NCBI RefSeq assembly: GCF_016879755.1
Contig: NZ_WOFU01000001.1
Span: 806,001-870,000 of the forward strand
Reading direction: 5' to 3'
Length of the DNA: 64,000 nt
Source of the DNA: Bacillus sp. B15-48
GTDB lineage: Bacteria; Bacillota; Bacilli; Bacillales; Cytobacillaceae
Under the pieces are notes generated by a model, which did not search any database, was not told where the DNA came from, and was given only the letters and a program-made list of their open reading frames with translations. The position numbers were made by a program, and so were the translations under genes. Below, one piece after another: positions 1 through 8,810 of the stretch (the stretch's first letter is position 1; every line of letters begins with the position of its first letter).

Positions 1-5
1 AATAA

Positions 6-50
6 AAAGGCTGGAACCTTGATTCGTCTAGGTTCCAGCCTTTTTTATTT
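6..50. terminator. Bidirectional intrinsic terminator
   Basis: A 12-bp GC-rich stem (AAGGCTGGAACC paired with GGTTCCAGCCTT) has an A-rich tract on its left and a T-rich tract on its right. It would end a gene lying left of the window and insulate the TRAP operon that follows. Confidence 0.85.
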
Positions 51-127
51 TTAGAAAAGAAGGAAAAATGAGACGAGTCAGTTGTCGATAAAACAATTAA
101 TCTTCCGAAAATTGAACAAAAAAAGTC

Positions 128-157
128 TTGCTTAACATAAATATCCTAATGTAAAAT
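128..157 (+). promoter_or_regulatory. Candidate sigma-A promoter of the ureide/TRAP operon
   Basis: TTGCTT at 128-133 and TAAAAT at 152-157 are separated by 18 bp in AT-rich DNA. They lie about 70 bp upstream of the first gene. No competing promoter of similar quality was seen before the dctP-like gene. Confidence 0.5.
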
Positions 158-166
158 ATCAATAAA

Positions 167-182
167 TGATAACCGATTATCA
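167..182. promoter_or_regulatory. Palindromic operator candidate
   Basis: TGATAACCGATTATCA is TGATAA and TTATCA separated by 4 bp, just downstream of the candidate -10 box. A further TGATAA lies at about 188. It resembles a Fur box but is 16 bp long rather than the usual 15-bp 7-1-7 core, so it may instead be the site of the IclR-type regulator encoded at 5941. The assignment is inferred. Confidence 0.35.
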
Positions 183-225
183 CTAAATGATAATTAACCA
201 AAAATAACCAAAAGGAGTGTAAGAG

Positions 226-1224
226 ATGAAAAAACTATTGAAAAGCTCTTTAATCATAGGTTCGGCGTTATTGTTTATGGCTGGATGCTCTGGAGACGCG
301 TCAAACTCAAATGATTCAGACGCGTTCACATTTGAGTTAGGTCATGGTGGTAGTATCGATTCCCACTTAAATGAAGGGGCAAAGAAGTTTATTGAATTAG
401 TTGATGAAAAATCCGATGGCAGAATCGTGATCAACAACCATCCTAACTCACAATTAGGTGCAGAACGCGAAATGACGGAATCTGTACAAAGTCAGCTATT
501 GGATATTGCCATTGTTTCAACAGGCCCTGTCGGTAACTTCGCAGACAAAGTAAATGCCCTAGATTTCCCTTTCCTATTTGATGACCATAAACATGCTGAG
601 GACGTTCTCGATGGTCCTGTTGGCGAAGAAATCAATGCTCAGCTAGAAAGTGTGAATTTAAAGAACTTATACTGGGTTGACAATGGCTCTTATCATCTTG
701 TTTCAAACAATAAACCAATCCGAACGGTTGAAGATATGAAAGGGTTAAAATTTAGAACACAAGAAAACCAAGTCCAAATTGATACAACCAATGCTCTAGG
801 TGCATCAGCAACACCGATTGCCTTCAGTGAACTTTTTCTCTCGGCTCAACAAGGGGTCATCGATGGCCAAGGGAACTCATTAGCGGTGTTAATTCCAAAC
901 AGTTATTATGATGTGCACAAATATTTAACAATCACGAATCATATGTACTCTGCTGGAATGATCCTCATGAATAACCAAAGCTTTACTTCCCTTCCAGAAG
1001 ATGTGCAGCAGATTCTATTAGAAGCAGCGAAAGAAGCGGGTACGCACCAACGTCAATTCGTTCAAGAGCTAAATGCAGAATATTTAGAAACCGCGAAAGC
1101 AAATGGCATGGAAATTATTGAAGACGCTGATTTAGAACCGTTCAAAGCGGCCGTTCAGCCTGTCTATGAAAAGCACGCTTCCAATTTCGGTGAACTGCAC
1201 GACAAGATTAGAGAAGCTCAATAA
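226..1224 (+). CDS. dctP: TRAP transporter substrate-binding lipoprotein (DctP family)
   Basis: This is the extracytoplasmic receptor of a tripartite TRAP transporter. It captures a small carboxylate or ureide and delivers it to the DctQ/DctM membrane subunits. The signal peptide ends in the lipobox FMAGC, so Cys21 would be lipidated and anchored in the membrane. The length of 332 aa is normal for DctP. The conserved GLKFRTQEN segment carries the arginine that usually binds the substrate carboxylate. The start follows AAAGGAG at 211-217 with 8-bp spacing. It is the first gene of an operon with dctQ, dctM, a cyclic amidohydrolase, an N-carbamoyl hydrolase and an IclR regulator, so the ligand is inferred to be a hydantoin- or allantoin-like compound or its product. 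Confidence 0.93.
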   Translation: MKKLLKSSLIIGSALLFMAGCSGDASNSNDSDAFTFELGHGGSIDSHLNEGAKKFIELVDEKSDGRIVINNHPNSQLGAEREMTESVQSQLLDIAIVSTGPVGNFADKVNALDFPFLFDDHKHAEDVLDGPVGEEINAQLESVNLKNLYWVDNGSYHLVSNNKPIRTVEDMKGLKFRTQENQVQIDTTNALGASATPIAFSELFLSAQQGVIDGQGNSLAVLIPNSYYDVHKYLTITNHMYSAGMILMNNQSFTSLPEDVQQILLEAAKEAGTHQRQFVQELNAEYLETAKANGMEIIEDADLEPFKAAVQPVYEKHASNFGELHDKIREAQ

Positions 1225-1303
1225 GAGAAAATTGATAGAAGCGAGAAGAGTAACCTAGAGAAGCTCAATAAGGAAATGACCAATCAAAGGGTCTGACCAA
1301 TAA

Positions 1304-1387
1304 GGGTGTCTGGCATCAACAAAGAAACACTATAGCTAGAGTGATTCGTACTTCTAACTAGATATAGTATCGTGGTGCCAGACACCC
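1304..1387. repeat. Long imperfect hairpin with GGTGTCTGGCA ends (REP-like)
   Basis: The outer arms GGGTGTCTGGCA (1304-1315) and TGCCAGACACCC (1376-1387) are perfectly complementary. Inner arms around ACTATAGCTAG and CTAGATATAGT also pair. It lies between dctP and dctQ, where it could act as an mRNA-stabilising or attenuating hairpin that lets the binding protein be made in excess. A 15-bp direct repeat (GAGAAGCTCAATAAG) that includes the dctP stop recurs at 1258-1272, suggesting a duplication at the gene's 3' end. Confidence 0.6.
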
Positions 1388-1467
1388 TTGCCTTCTTGAT
1401 TTCATTTTTAAAAAATAAATGCCTATATTGTAAAAGTTAAAATCTTCAGTATAAGGGGGGAATGCAG

Positions 1468-1968
1468 ATGACGCACTTTATCAAAATGGTTGATGTGATG
1501 AACAAGGGAATCAAGGTGATTATCGGGGTTTTCTTAGCGATTATGGCAATTGTTATTTTTACTCAAGTAATCTTGAGGTTCTTTTTCGGAGGAGCTTTTA
1601 ACTGGGCGGAAGAATTGTCTCGATATTTAATGGTTTGGTCGATTTTTTTAGGGGCGGCGGTTGCGCTTCGAACACAATCTTTAATTGCGCTTGAGTTTGT
1701 TGCCGAGAAACTATCGACACCTTTAAAAAGAAAACTGAAAATCTTCGTCTTTCTTGGTGCGATTACTTTCTTCATTATTTTATTTGTCATGGGGATTCAA
1801 ATGATGGGGAATGTTCAATTTCAAAAGTCGCCAGCTCTACAGATTTCGATGTCGATTCCCTACTTAGGGATCCCGGTTGGATCGGCGGCCTTATTGTTAA
1901 ATGCAGTAGCTGTATTGTTTGAACTCATCCTGAATAAAACTCCTCAAGAAAGCGAGGGGATCTCCTAA
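1468..1968 (+). CDS. dctQ: TRAP transporter small permease (DctQ family)
   Basis: This is a four-helix membrane subunit of the TRAP transporter, linking the binding protein to the large permease. The translated protein (about 166 aa) has hydrophobic segments near residues 16-38, 50-70, 92-112 and 130-155. It also carries the family signature FNWAEELSRYLMVW. An ATG lies six bases earlier, but the GGGGGG Shine-Dalgarno tract at 1455-1460 would be only one base from it; the ATG at 1468 has a 7-base spacing and is preferred. It is followed directly by dctM with no gap. Confidence 0.9.
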   Translation: MTHFIKMVDVMNKGIKVIIGVFLAIMAIVIFTQVILRFFFGGAFNWAEELSRYLMVWSIFLGAAVALRTQSLIALEFVAEKLSTPLKRKLKIFVFLGAITFFIILFVMGIQMMGNVQFQKSPALQISMSIPYLGIPVGSAALLLNAVAVLFELILNKTPQESEGIS

Positions 1969-3243
1969 ATGACCTTTGTTCTATTAATCAGTCTAATCGT
2001 TTTTTTAGTGTTATCATTTCCCATTGCGATTGCTCTTGGACTCTCTTCAGTTATTGCCATCGTTTTTGCCGGAAACATTCCGCTGCAATCCATTGCTCAA
2101 AAAGCCTTCACTTCGATTGATTCCTTTACGTTAATGGCGATTCCGTTCTTTATTTTAGCGGGCACATTAATGGAGCATGGCGGGATTGCCAAGCGCCTAA
2201 TTCGCTTTGCTAATTCCTTAGTTGGCGGGCTTACGGGCGGCTTAGGAATGGTGGTCGTCGTGACTTCGATGTTTTTTGCTGCCATTTCCGGTTCAGGGAT
2301 TGCCGCAACGGCCGCACTCGGATCGATCTTGATTCCGGCGATGGTAAAGAAAGGCTATGACCGCAATTATGCTGGTGCCTTGCAAGCAATCTCCGGTGAA
2401 CTAGGGGTCATTATTCCGCCAAGTGTGTCGATGATTCTCTTCGGAGTTGCGACAGGTGTTTCCATCAGTGACTTATTCTTAGCCGGGGTCATTCCTGGGA
2501 TGTTGATTGCTTTTTCTTTAATGATCGTCGTTTATTTTATCTCGAAAAAGCGCGGCTATAAAGGAGATTCGAATATTCCAAAAGGCGAAGTATCGGCGGC
2601 GTTTAAAGACGCAATTTTAGCGATACTGATGCCTGTCATTATTTTAGGCGGAATTTACGGTGGAATCTTTACGCCAACAGAAGCGTCAGCAGTTGCGGTT
2701 GCCTACGCGTTTATAATCGGAATCTTTGTATACAAGGAGATTAAAATTAAAGACTTAATCCCCATTTTCACAAAATCAATGATTACGACGTCAATCGTTA
2801 TGTTTATCATTTCGACAGCGGGGATTTTCAGCTATATTTTAACGCGCGAAGGGGTTCCACAAAAAATCGCGGCCTTCTTTGGGGATCTTACAACCTCACC
2901 GATTGTCTTTTTGCTCATTATCAACATTGTATTGTTAATCGTAGGGATGTTCTTTGACGGCAGTATTGCCATTATTATTTTAGCGCCATTATTAACACCG
3001 GCAGCGATGATGCTTGGCATTGATCCTATTCACTTCGGAATGGTCATGATCGTCAACCTAGCGATTGGTATGTGTACACCGCCGCTCGGAGTCAATCTGT
3101 TCGTTGCTTGTCAGATTGCCAATATCAAATTAGAGGGCATTGCAAAAGCGATCTTGCCTTTCTTAGCGGTCATGGTCATCAACGTGTTATTAATCAGCTA
3201 TATCCCGCAACTAAGCTTGTTCTTAGTTGAGTTATTTAAATAA
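1969..3243 (+). CDS. dctM: TRAP transporter large permease (DctM family)
   Basis: This 424-aa polytopic membrane protein is the 12-helix transport subunit of the TRAP system, which in most families works as a Na+/substrate symporter. Family motifs include FTLMAIPFFILAG, the glycine-rich AAISGSGIAATAALGSI segment, GVIIPPSVSMI and GIFTPTEASAVAV. The length is typical. The ATG starts immediately after the dctQ stop, with AGGGGAT inside the end of dctQ as ribosome binding site, so the two are translationally coupled. Confidence 0.95.
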   Translation: MTFVLLISLIVFLVLSFPIAIALGLSSVIAIVFAGNIPLQSIAQKAFTSIDSFTLMAIPFFILAGTLMEHGGIAKRLIRFANSLVGGLTGGLGMVVVVTSMFFAAISGSGIAATAALGSILIPAMVKKGYDRNYAGALQAISGELGVIIPPSVSMILFGVATGVSISDLFLAGVIPGMLIAFSLMIVVYFISKKRGYKGDSNIPKGEVSAAFKDAILAILMPVIILGGIYGGIFTPTEASAVAVAYAFIIGIFVYKEIKIKDLIPIFTKSMITTSIVMFIISTAGIFSYILTREGVPQKIAAFFGDLTTSPIVFLLIINIVLLIVGMFFDGSIAIIILAPLLTPAAMMLGIDPIHFGMVMIVNLAIGMCTPPLGVNLFVACQIANIKLEGIAKAILPFLAVMVINVLLISYIPQLSLFLVELFK

Positions 3244-3270
3244 TTCAAATCAGTAGAGGAGAGAAAAACA

Positions 3271-4620
3271 TTGAATCAGAGCTTTTCGATTAAAGGCAAT
3301 CTTGTCCTTCCAACAGAAGTTTTGTTTGATGCGTATGTTACCGTGGAAAACGGAAAGATTACGTCGATTTCAAAAGAACCGAACGGTGCTGAAATTATTG
3401 ACGCCAGCGGTCAATATATTTTACCTGGAGGGATTGATGCCCATGTTCATTGTTATAGCGCATTGAGCGAAGGGTTTACCGCGGCAACAAAATCCGCGGC
3501 AGCAGGCGGTGTGACAACGATTATTGAAATGCCATACGATGCCGATAAACTCATTTGCAGCCAAGAGCTTTTTGAAGAAAAAATTAAGCTTTTGGAAAAA
3601 GAAGCCGTCGTCGATGTTGCTTTATTGGCAACAATCGCTCCGAAAGACGGTTTGAACCAAATTCCACTTTTAGCTGAAGCTGGAGCTTGTGGGTTTAAAG
3701 TTTCGTTATTTAACACCGATTCTACTCGTTTCCCAAAGATTGATGAGGGAACGCTTCATGAGGCGTTCCAGGAAATCGAAAAAACGGGACGACCTGTTGG
3801 CGTTCATTGTGAAACCGATTCGATTGTACGCAAATACCTCGATCAGTACGCAAGTGAAGGCCTTGACCCTGTTGCCCACTGCAAGAGCCGCCCGAAAGTT
3901 GCCGAGTCGACAGCTGCTTTAACCGTGCTTGAACTTGCTCACGATACAAATGTAAAGCTGCATCTCTACCATACGACGTTCCCACGTGTTTTTAACTTAG
4001 TAGAGTACTATAAAAGTCAAGGAACGAATGTGACAGCAGAAACGTGCACGCATTACTTAACACTCGTGGATGAGGATATGTCTCGTTTAAAAGCAAAAGG
4101 AAAAATTAACCCGCCATTGCGTTCGGCAGAAGATAAGGAAGCCTTATGGACACTGCTCGCAAAAGGCCAAATCGATATGGTCACGTCCGACCATGCGCCA
4201 TGGACCATTGATAAAAAACAAGCAGACAACATTTTTGACAATTCTTCAGGTGCTCCTGGTGTTGAAGCCCTTTTACCCGTTTTATATAGTGAAGGAGTGG
4301 CGAAAGGAAAAGTCTCCATCCTCCAGCTAGTAAAACTACTAAGTGAAAATCCGGCGAAGCGGTTTGGATTAGGACACCGTAAAGGTCAAATCGCCATTGG
4401 CTACGATGCCGACCTTGTCGTTCTCAACCCTGAGGAGCATTGGACGCTAGATGAAGCAGAGCAGCATTCAAATGCTGGCTGGAGCCCCTATCACGGCATG
4501 GAAATGCATGGTAAAATTAAAAAGACGTTCGTTCGCGGACAAGAAATTTTTAATGAAGAAGTAACGGGACAACCGGGCGATGGTACTTTTATCCGTGCCG
4601 TTCATAGCCGGGAGGTGTAG
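3271..4620 (+). CDS. Cyclic amidohydrolase (hydantoinase/allantoinase/dihydroorotase superfamily)
   Basis: This zinc-dependent enzyme is expected to open a cyclic amide or ureide ring in the cytosol. The 449-aa protein has the superfamily metal ligands: HVH with His58/His60, Lys143 in GFKVSLF (the bridging carboxylated lysine), His179 in GVHCE, His234 in HLYHTT and Asp307 in TSDHAPW. INPPLR at 279-284 is also conserved. After HVH the sequence reads CYSALSEGF rather than the usual allantoinase signature, so calling it AllB would be unsafe. The start is TTG, preceded by AGAGGAGAG. The partner enzyme follows 3 bp downstream and probably hydrolyses the N-carbamoyl product. Confidence 0.85.
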   Translation: MNQSFSIKGNLVLPTEVLFDAYVTVENGKITSISKEPNGAEIIDASGQYILPGGIDAHVHCYSALSEGFTAATKSAAAGGVTTIIEMPYDADKLICSQELFEEKIKLLEKEAVVDVALLATIAPKDGLNQIPLLAEAGACGFKVSLFNTDSTRFPKIDEGTLHEAFQEIEKTGRPVGVHCETDSIVRKYLDQYASEGLDPVAHCKSRPKVAESTAALTVLELAHDTNVKLHLYHTTFPRVFNLVEYYKSQGTNVTAETCTHYLTLVDEDMSRLKAKGKINPPLRSAEDKEALWTLLAKGQIDMVTSDHAPWTIDKKQADNIFDNSSGAPGVEALLPVLYSEGVAKGKVSILQLVKLLSENPAKRFGLGHRKGQIAIGYDADLVVLNPEEHWTLDEAEQHSNAGWSPYHGMEMHGKIKKTFVRGQEIFNEEVTGQPGDGTFIRAVHSREV

Positions 4621-4623
4621 AAG

Positions 4624-5874
4624 ATGACTATTTTTGAGCAAAATGATGAGCGCATGAAACGGGATATTCTCACGCTAGCAGAAATGATTAATAAAGAGGT
4701 TGAAGGCTATACAAGACGACCGTTTACTGAATGGTATGCCCAAGGCCGCCAATGGCTAGCTAGTGAAATGGAAAATGCTGGGCTTCATGTCCAGATTGAT
4801 GCTGCATCAAACTTAATTGGCAAACGTGAAGGAAAAAATGCGAATCTCGCCCCGATAGTCATCGGTTCCCATACGGACACGGTCACTGGCGGCGGTCGCT
4901 TTGATGGAATTATCGGTGTGTTGGCGGGAATTGAAATTGCCCGCCAACTCAAGGAGAAAAACATCGAGTTGTCGCACCCATTGTGGATCGTTGATTTTAC
5001 CGCTGAAGAACCAAGTGAGTTCGGCATTTCGACAATCGGCAGCCGTGGAATGGTTGACAATCTTTCCGAAGAGATGCTGAATCGAAAAGATCCGAACGGA
5101 CTTATTTTATCAGAAGGAATTAAACTTGCTGGCGGCCGGCCAGAGGAGATTTCAAGCGAAGCGTTAAAACATGGCGATGTTGCGCTTTATTTAGAATTAC
5201 ACATTGAGCAAGGTCCGGTATTGGAGCAAACCCAGCATGACCTTGCGGTTGTCACTGGAATTGTCGGTATTCAACGCTATCGCGTAACCGTGGATGGCCA
5301 GCCGAATCACGCAGGAACGACGCCGATGAACATGCGCTTTGATGCCCTAACAGGAGCATCAGAACTTGTGTTAGCCGTTGAAAAGATTGCCAATCAAACG
5401 TATGACGAGCAAGTCGTCGGAACGGTTGGCCGTTTGTTTAATGAACCGAATGGCGCCAATGTTGTTCCAGGGAAAGTAATCTTTGATATCGAGCTGCGCT
5501 CCTTAAGCACGGATGTCATCAATCAAATGGTTACCCAAATCGAAACGGCGATTGCGGCCGTTAGAGAAAAGCGGAACTTAACGATTTCAATCGATAAACT
5601 ATCCGAGTCAGATGCGATCATCATTGCTGATGAAGTGCGAGCTGGAATCGAGAAGAGTTGTCAAGAGATTGGCAAGACGTTGCAGCTGCCAAGCGGGGCT
5701 GGCCATGATGCCAACCAGCTTGCAAGGATTGCGCCAATTGGAATGATTTTCGTTCCAAGTAAAGACGGAAAAAGCCATTGTCCAGAAGAATGGACCGATT
5801 TTGACCAAGTTGCCAAAGGAATGCAAGCATTGGGAAATGCTCTATTGCATTTCGACCAAAGTTTTAGCAAATAA
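4624..5874 (+). CDS. M20-family N-carbamoyl-amino-acid hydrolase / allantoate-amidohydrolase-like enzyme
   Basis: This di-metal amidase is expected to hydrolyse the linear N-carbamoyl (ureido) compound made by the preceding cyclic amidohydrolase, releasing ammonia and CO2. Conserved motifs in the 416-aa protein are GSHTDTV with His83, GGRFDG with Asp94, TAEEPSEFG with Glu129, LHIEQGPVLE with His193 and SGAGHDA near the C-terminus. The length and motif order match the hydantoinase/carbamoylase branch (AllC, HyuC, beta-ureidopropionase). The ribosome binding site GGGAGGTG overlaps the end of the upstream gene. Substrate specificity cannot be read from the sequence. Confidence 0.9.
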   Translation: MTIFEQNDERMKRDILTLAEMINKEVEGYTRRPFTEWYAQGRQWLASEMENAGLHVQIDAASNLIGKREGKNANLAPIVIGSHTDTVTGGGRFDGIIGVLAGIEIARQLKEKNIELSHPLWIVDFTAEEPSEFGISTIGSRGMVDNLSEEMLNRKDPNGLILSEGIKLAGGRPEEISSEALKHGDVALYLELHIEQGPVLEQTQHDLAVVTGIVGIQRYRVTVDGQPNHAGTTPMNMRFDALTGASELVLAVEKIANQTYDEQVVGTVGRLFNEPNGANVVPGKVIFDIELRSLSTDVINQMVTQIETAIAAVREKRNLTISIDKLSESDAIIIADEVRAGIEKSCQEIGKTLQLPSGAGHDANQLARIAPIGMIFVPSKDGKSHCPEEWTDFDQVAKGMQALGNALLHFDQSFSK

Positions 5875-5885
5875 GAAATCATTTA

Positions 5886-5907
5886 CCCTTTCCTTGATAG
5901 GAAAGGG
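5886..5907 (+). other. Small intergenic hairpin
   Basis: CCCTTTCC and GGAAAGGG form an 8-bp stem with a 6-base loop between the hydrolase gene and the IclR gene. No T-run follows, so it is more likely a processing or partial attenuation hairpin than a full terminator. Confidence 0.4.
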
Positions 5908-5940
5908 CTCCAAAAAGGGATATAGGAGAGTAGAAAACCG

Positions 5941-6672
5941 ATGAGTACAATGAAAACTCTAGAAATACTAGACTTATACGATTTAAATACTAGGAAGTTA
6001 ACTGTACCGGAAATGGCGAAACGATTAAATCAGCCGCAGAGCACCGTCTATCGTCAAGTGCGGATGCTAAAGGAAAAGGGCTATTTAATGGATGAACATG
6101 ATGGTGGTTATCGGCTAGGATATAAGTTCTTAAAGTTTTCAAAGATTGTCAGTATGGACACCAATATTACGGTTGTCTCCTATCCTTTAATGCAAGAGTT
6201 AACGGAAAAAACAGGGGAAACCTCCCTACTGATGGTCTCTTCGGATTTACAATGCATTTGCCTTGCCGCAGCGAATTCAAGTGAAAGCATCAAAGTCTCA
6301 GCTGAGGTCGGTCAGATCTTCCCTTTGTACGGTGGGGCTTCGGCAAAATCGTTATTAGCGTTTTTAAACGAAGACATCGTCAATCAACTATTCGCGAAAA
6401 ACATTGTGAAGAAACATACCGAAAAGACGATATTAGATATCGATGAACTTAAAAAAGATTTAAGCGAGATTCGCGACAAAGGCTACGCCTTTACGGTCGG
6501 TGAAATCGATGAAGATGTCGCCAGCTATGGCGTCCCGATTTACAACTATAATAATAGGGTCATTGCATCGTTAAGCATCGTTGGGCCAAGCGAAAGACTA
6601 TTGGCAAAAAAACGCGAAGACATCCTCCGTGACCTCGAAGCAACCAGGGACCGGATTCAAGAGTATTTATAG
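5941..6672 (+). CDS. IclR-family transcriptional regulator
   Basis: The 243-aa protein has an N-terminal winged helix-turn-helix (about residues 5-65, including LTVPEMAKRLNQPQSTVYRQ). An IclR effector domain follows, with the recognisable GQIFPLYGGASAKSLLAFL and GYAFTVGEIDEDVASYGVPI segments. It closes the operon for ureide uptake and hydrolysis and very likely controls it, with the substrate or an intermediate as effector. Start at ATG 5941 after TAGGAGAG. IclR proteins bind palindromes, and the 167-182 inverted repeat upstream of the operon is a reasonable candidate site. Confidence 0.92.
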   Translation: MSTMKTLEILDLYDLNTRKLTVPEMAKRLNQPQSTVYRQVRMLKEKGYLMDEHDGGYRLGYKFLKFSKIVSMDTNITVVSYPLMQELTEKTGETSLLMVSSDLQCICLAAANSSESIKVSAEVGQIFPLYGGASAKSLLAFLNEDIVNQLFAKNIVKKHTEKTILDIDELKKDLSEIRDKGYAFTVGEIDEDVASYGVPIYNYNNRVIASLSIVGPSERLLAKKREDILRDLEATRDRIQEYL

Positions 6673-6730
6673 ACTCTTTTAAGTGCTAGGTACTGTTCTC
6701 CCTAGGGTGAACCTTATACATCAACCACAA

Positions 6731-6773
6731 TAACCCATCACCAACTTCCTATTAGAACGTTGGTGGTGGGTTA
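6731..6773. terminator. Hairpin terminator after the ureide operon
   Basis: TAACCCATCACCAAC (6731-6745) pairs with GTTGGTGGTGGGTTA (6759-6773), with one G-T wobble, 60 bp after the IclR stop. There is no long T-run, but position and stability fit the end of the plus-strand operon. Confidence 0.6.
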
Positions 6774-6871
6774 TAATTGTCAATGGATTTGCATGGAGTG
6801 GTTCCTCCAGATTCACAAACGGGCCAGTTATTTTTTCTAGTTGTGACAATCAGTCATACCCTCACCTTTCT

Positions 6872-7225
6872 CCTACCGGAAGACAATCAACCTCAACCGC
6901 CCATCGAAACCACCAAAAAGAGAAAGATAATAATAACGGGTTCCTTTAACTATCGCAAAATATTAAAAATGTAATACAAAATGACCTTCCCTGTTAGAAC
7001 TAGATGTTGATTTCACTACGTCTGAAAAATAAGGGGAAAAATTCCGGCTAAACTGGGAAATACCGATATTTCCTTAAAAATAAGGGGAGTTTTTCCGTTT
7101 ATATGATCCAAATCTTTGGATTTTGTCTTATTTAGAGCAGTTAAGCGGAATTTCTCCGCTTATATCCGCTTCTTAAGCTTCCCCTATATACATTAGCGGG
7201 AAATTCCCCGTCTATTAATTCTCCC
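6872..7225 (+). repeat. About 350-bp non-coding repeat, copy A
   Basis: This block (CCGGAAGACA... through ...TATTAATTCTCCCGTGG) recurs with scattered differences at 8845-9196. It contains several short inverted repeats built on the motif GCGGA-ATTTCTCC-GCTTAT. No coding sequence is evident: the one plus-strand open frame here (6777-6974) lacks a ribosome binding site and family resemblance. A partial inverted copy is at 27585-27790 and a shorter one at 55529-55640. It ends exactly where a 45-bp element begins. This block fills most of the gene-free stretch 6673-7260. Confidence 0.8.
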
Positions 7226-7270
7226 GTGGAACATCCTGTGAAACAAGATTTTTCGGGGCGTCACAGTGAC
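7226..7270 (+). repeat. 45-bp element, full copy 1
   Basis: It runs GTGGAACATCCTGTGAAAC - AAGATTTTTCGGGGC - GTCACAGTGAC and ends in an 11-bp palindrome. The stop codon of the minus-strand YheC/D-like gene is inside that palindrome (7261-7263). Confidence 0.9.
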
Positions 7271-8610
7271 GTGAAGCCAGCCAAATATTTAGCATACCGA
7301 AAGGGCGATGTGACAATCTTTTTATAAAGAGTGCGATCACCCATATGAAGAGGAAATCGGTGATACGTATCAAGTGTATTGACCTCTAGAATCCAGATAT
7401 TCTCATCTTGGTCTACCATTAGGTCCATTCCTAAGTCTCCATAATTGCCATATTCGCCAAACACCTGACAAATTCGAAAAGCAATCTTCTTTAGTTCTTC
7501 TATTTTCTTCAAAGCCTGTTGATCATTCATATTGAAGGCAATCTTTAAGGTGTCTATTCCTGAGCGTATAAAACCATTCCGAGTAAAGTTCGTAATAATA
7601 TTGCCGCTCTTGCCAAACTTCCCAAATATTCCAGGACATTCCCATTGTCCTGCCCCGTTTTTTTGCATGATAACGCGAAAATCAATTGGTTTGTTTTTGT
7701 ATCTATTCATCGTTATCGCTTGCTGGGCAAGATATTTTTTACTTTTGAGCTTATTAAACCATTGGTCAATGCTTTCTTTTCTATCCAAATGTCTTAGAAC
7801 AGGCCCTTTCCCTTTTTTTCGCTCGGGATAGGTAATGAGATATCCAGTTGGGCTTTTCATTACCTTCATTATCCCTTTGGATAATGTACCGCCTGAAGGT
7901 TTTAAATAAACAGATTGATGGGCTCTGAGCATGTTATCTAAGGAAGGAAGATCAGTTAACTGCTCCGTAGCAGGGAGGTGACGGTACAGTTCCTCTACTG
8001 GCGATAATCGTTTCCAAAGCTCCCACTTATTAAAGGAACCGTTGGAATAGCTGTTAAAGACACAATCTCCTATAGTATCTACTAAATCATAAAAAACAGC
8101 CCTTGGCATGGCAGTTCGATTATAGGCAGAGTTTGGATATGGAAACATACCGAATTTCCAACGTTTGCTGTCGTCTTTTTCATAACAGTCATAGTAATAG
8201 CCCTTTATTTGTTTCCTTTTCGTATCAATAGTGTTCCAAGCACATAGATAAATGAAGCCATTAATTTTAGCATATTCATAGAAATATCCTTTGTAGCTAT
8301 TAAGCTTTGAGGGAGTCATTTCGTTTAACTTAGAAAAAACAATGAAAGCAATAACAGGCCCTAGTTTAAGAGTATTATTCACTTTTTTAAGTTCATAGGA
8401 TATGTCTGGAATGGCTAGATGACTGGTCCAATGCAGAGGCAGTCCAATTCTGTCTTCAGGAAAATCTGAAACGATTTGAACATCTATTTCTTGTTCAAAA
8501 GAGCCGAATTGAAATGTCATCAACCCTCCAGAAATCTGATATTTATTTGCTGTTTGCAAAGCCAAATAAACTCGATTGTCCCTTTGGCCCGTAATCCATT
8601 TTATAAACAT
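7261..8610 (-). CDS. YheC/YheD-family endospore coat-associated ATP-grasp protein
   Basis: The 449-aa protein matches the YheC/YheD group found in spore-forming bacilli, thought to act in the spore coat region. An N-terminal beta-rich domain (about 1-200) precedes an ATP-grasp fold. Visible ATP-grasp features are the glycine loop KPSGGTLSKGIMKV, DFRVIMQKN and the metal-binding end GDLGMDLMVDQDENIWILEVN. The start at 8610 has AAAGGATCG upstream. The last residues, TSL, and the stop codon come from the 45-bp element. It is flanked by the two roughly 350-bp direct repeats, so recombination could delete or invert the gene. The catalytic substrate is unknown. Confidence 0.8.
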   Translation of the reverse strand: MFIKWITGQRDNRVYLALQTANKYQISGGLMTFQFGSFEQEIDVQIVSDFPEDRIGLPLHWTSHLAIPDISYELKKVNNTLKLGPVIAFIVFSKLNEMTPSKLNSYKGYFYEYAKINGFIYLCAWNTIDTKRKQIKGYYYDCYEKDDSKRWKFGMFPYPNSAYNRTAMPRAVFYDLVDTIGDCVFNSYSNGSFNKWELWKRLSPVEELYRHLPATEQLTDLPSLDNMLRAHQSVYLKPSGGTLSKGIMKVMKSPTGYLITYPERKKGKGPVLRHLDRKESIDQWFNKLKSKKYLAQQAITMNRYKNKPIDFRVIMQKNGAGQWECPGIFGKFGKSGNIITNFTRNGFIRSGIDTLKIAFNMNDQQALKKIEELKKIAFRICQVFGEYGNYGDLGMDLMVDQDENIWILEVNTLDTYHRFPLHMGDRTLYKKIVTSPFRYAKYLAGFTSL

Positions 8611-8810
8611 ATCGTAGCGATCCTTTCTAAAACCTTTCTTATTAAAATGCTCCCTATGAGCTCTTTCATGGCTCGCGTTTAAGGCACTTTCTTAACAAAG
8701 CGCGCACCATGAACCTCCCATGGCTCCCGTCTGCGCAGTTTTCTTTTAAATTATTCAGATTAAATGGAGTTGCTTGGACAACTGGCTAGATAAAGTGATT
8801 AATAGAAAAA

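Noticed and set aside
6777-6974. 65-codon plus-strand frame
   Set aside because: It lies in the non-coding repeat copy A region, has no ribosome binding site, and its counterpart in copy B is not open in the same way.
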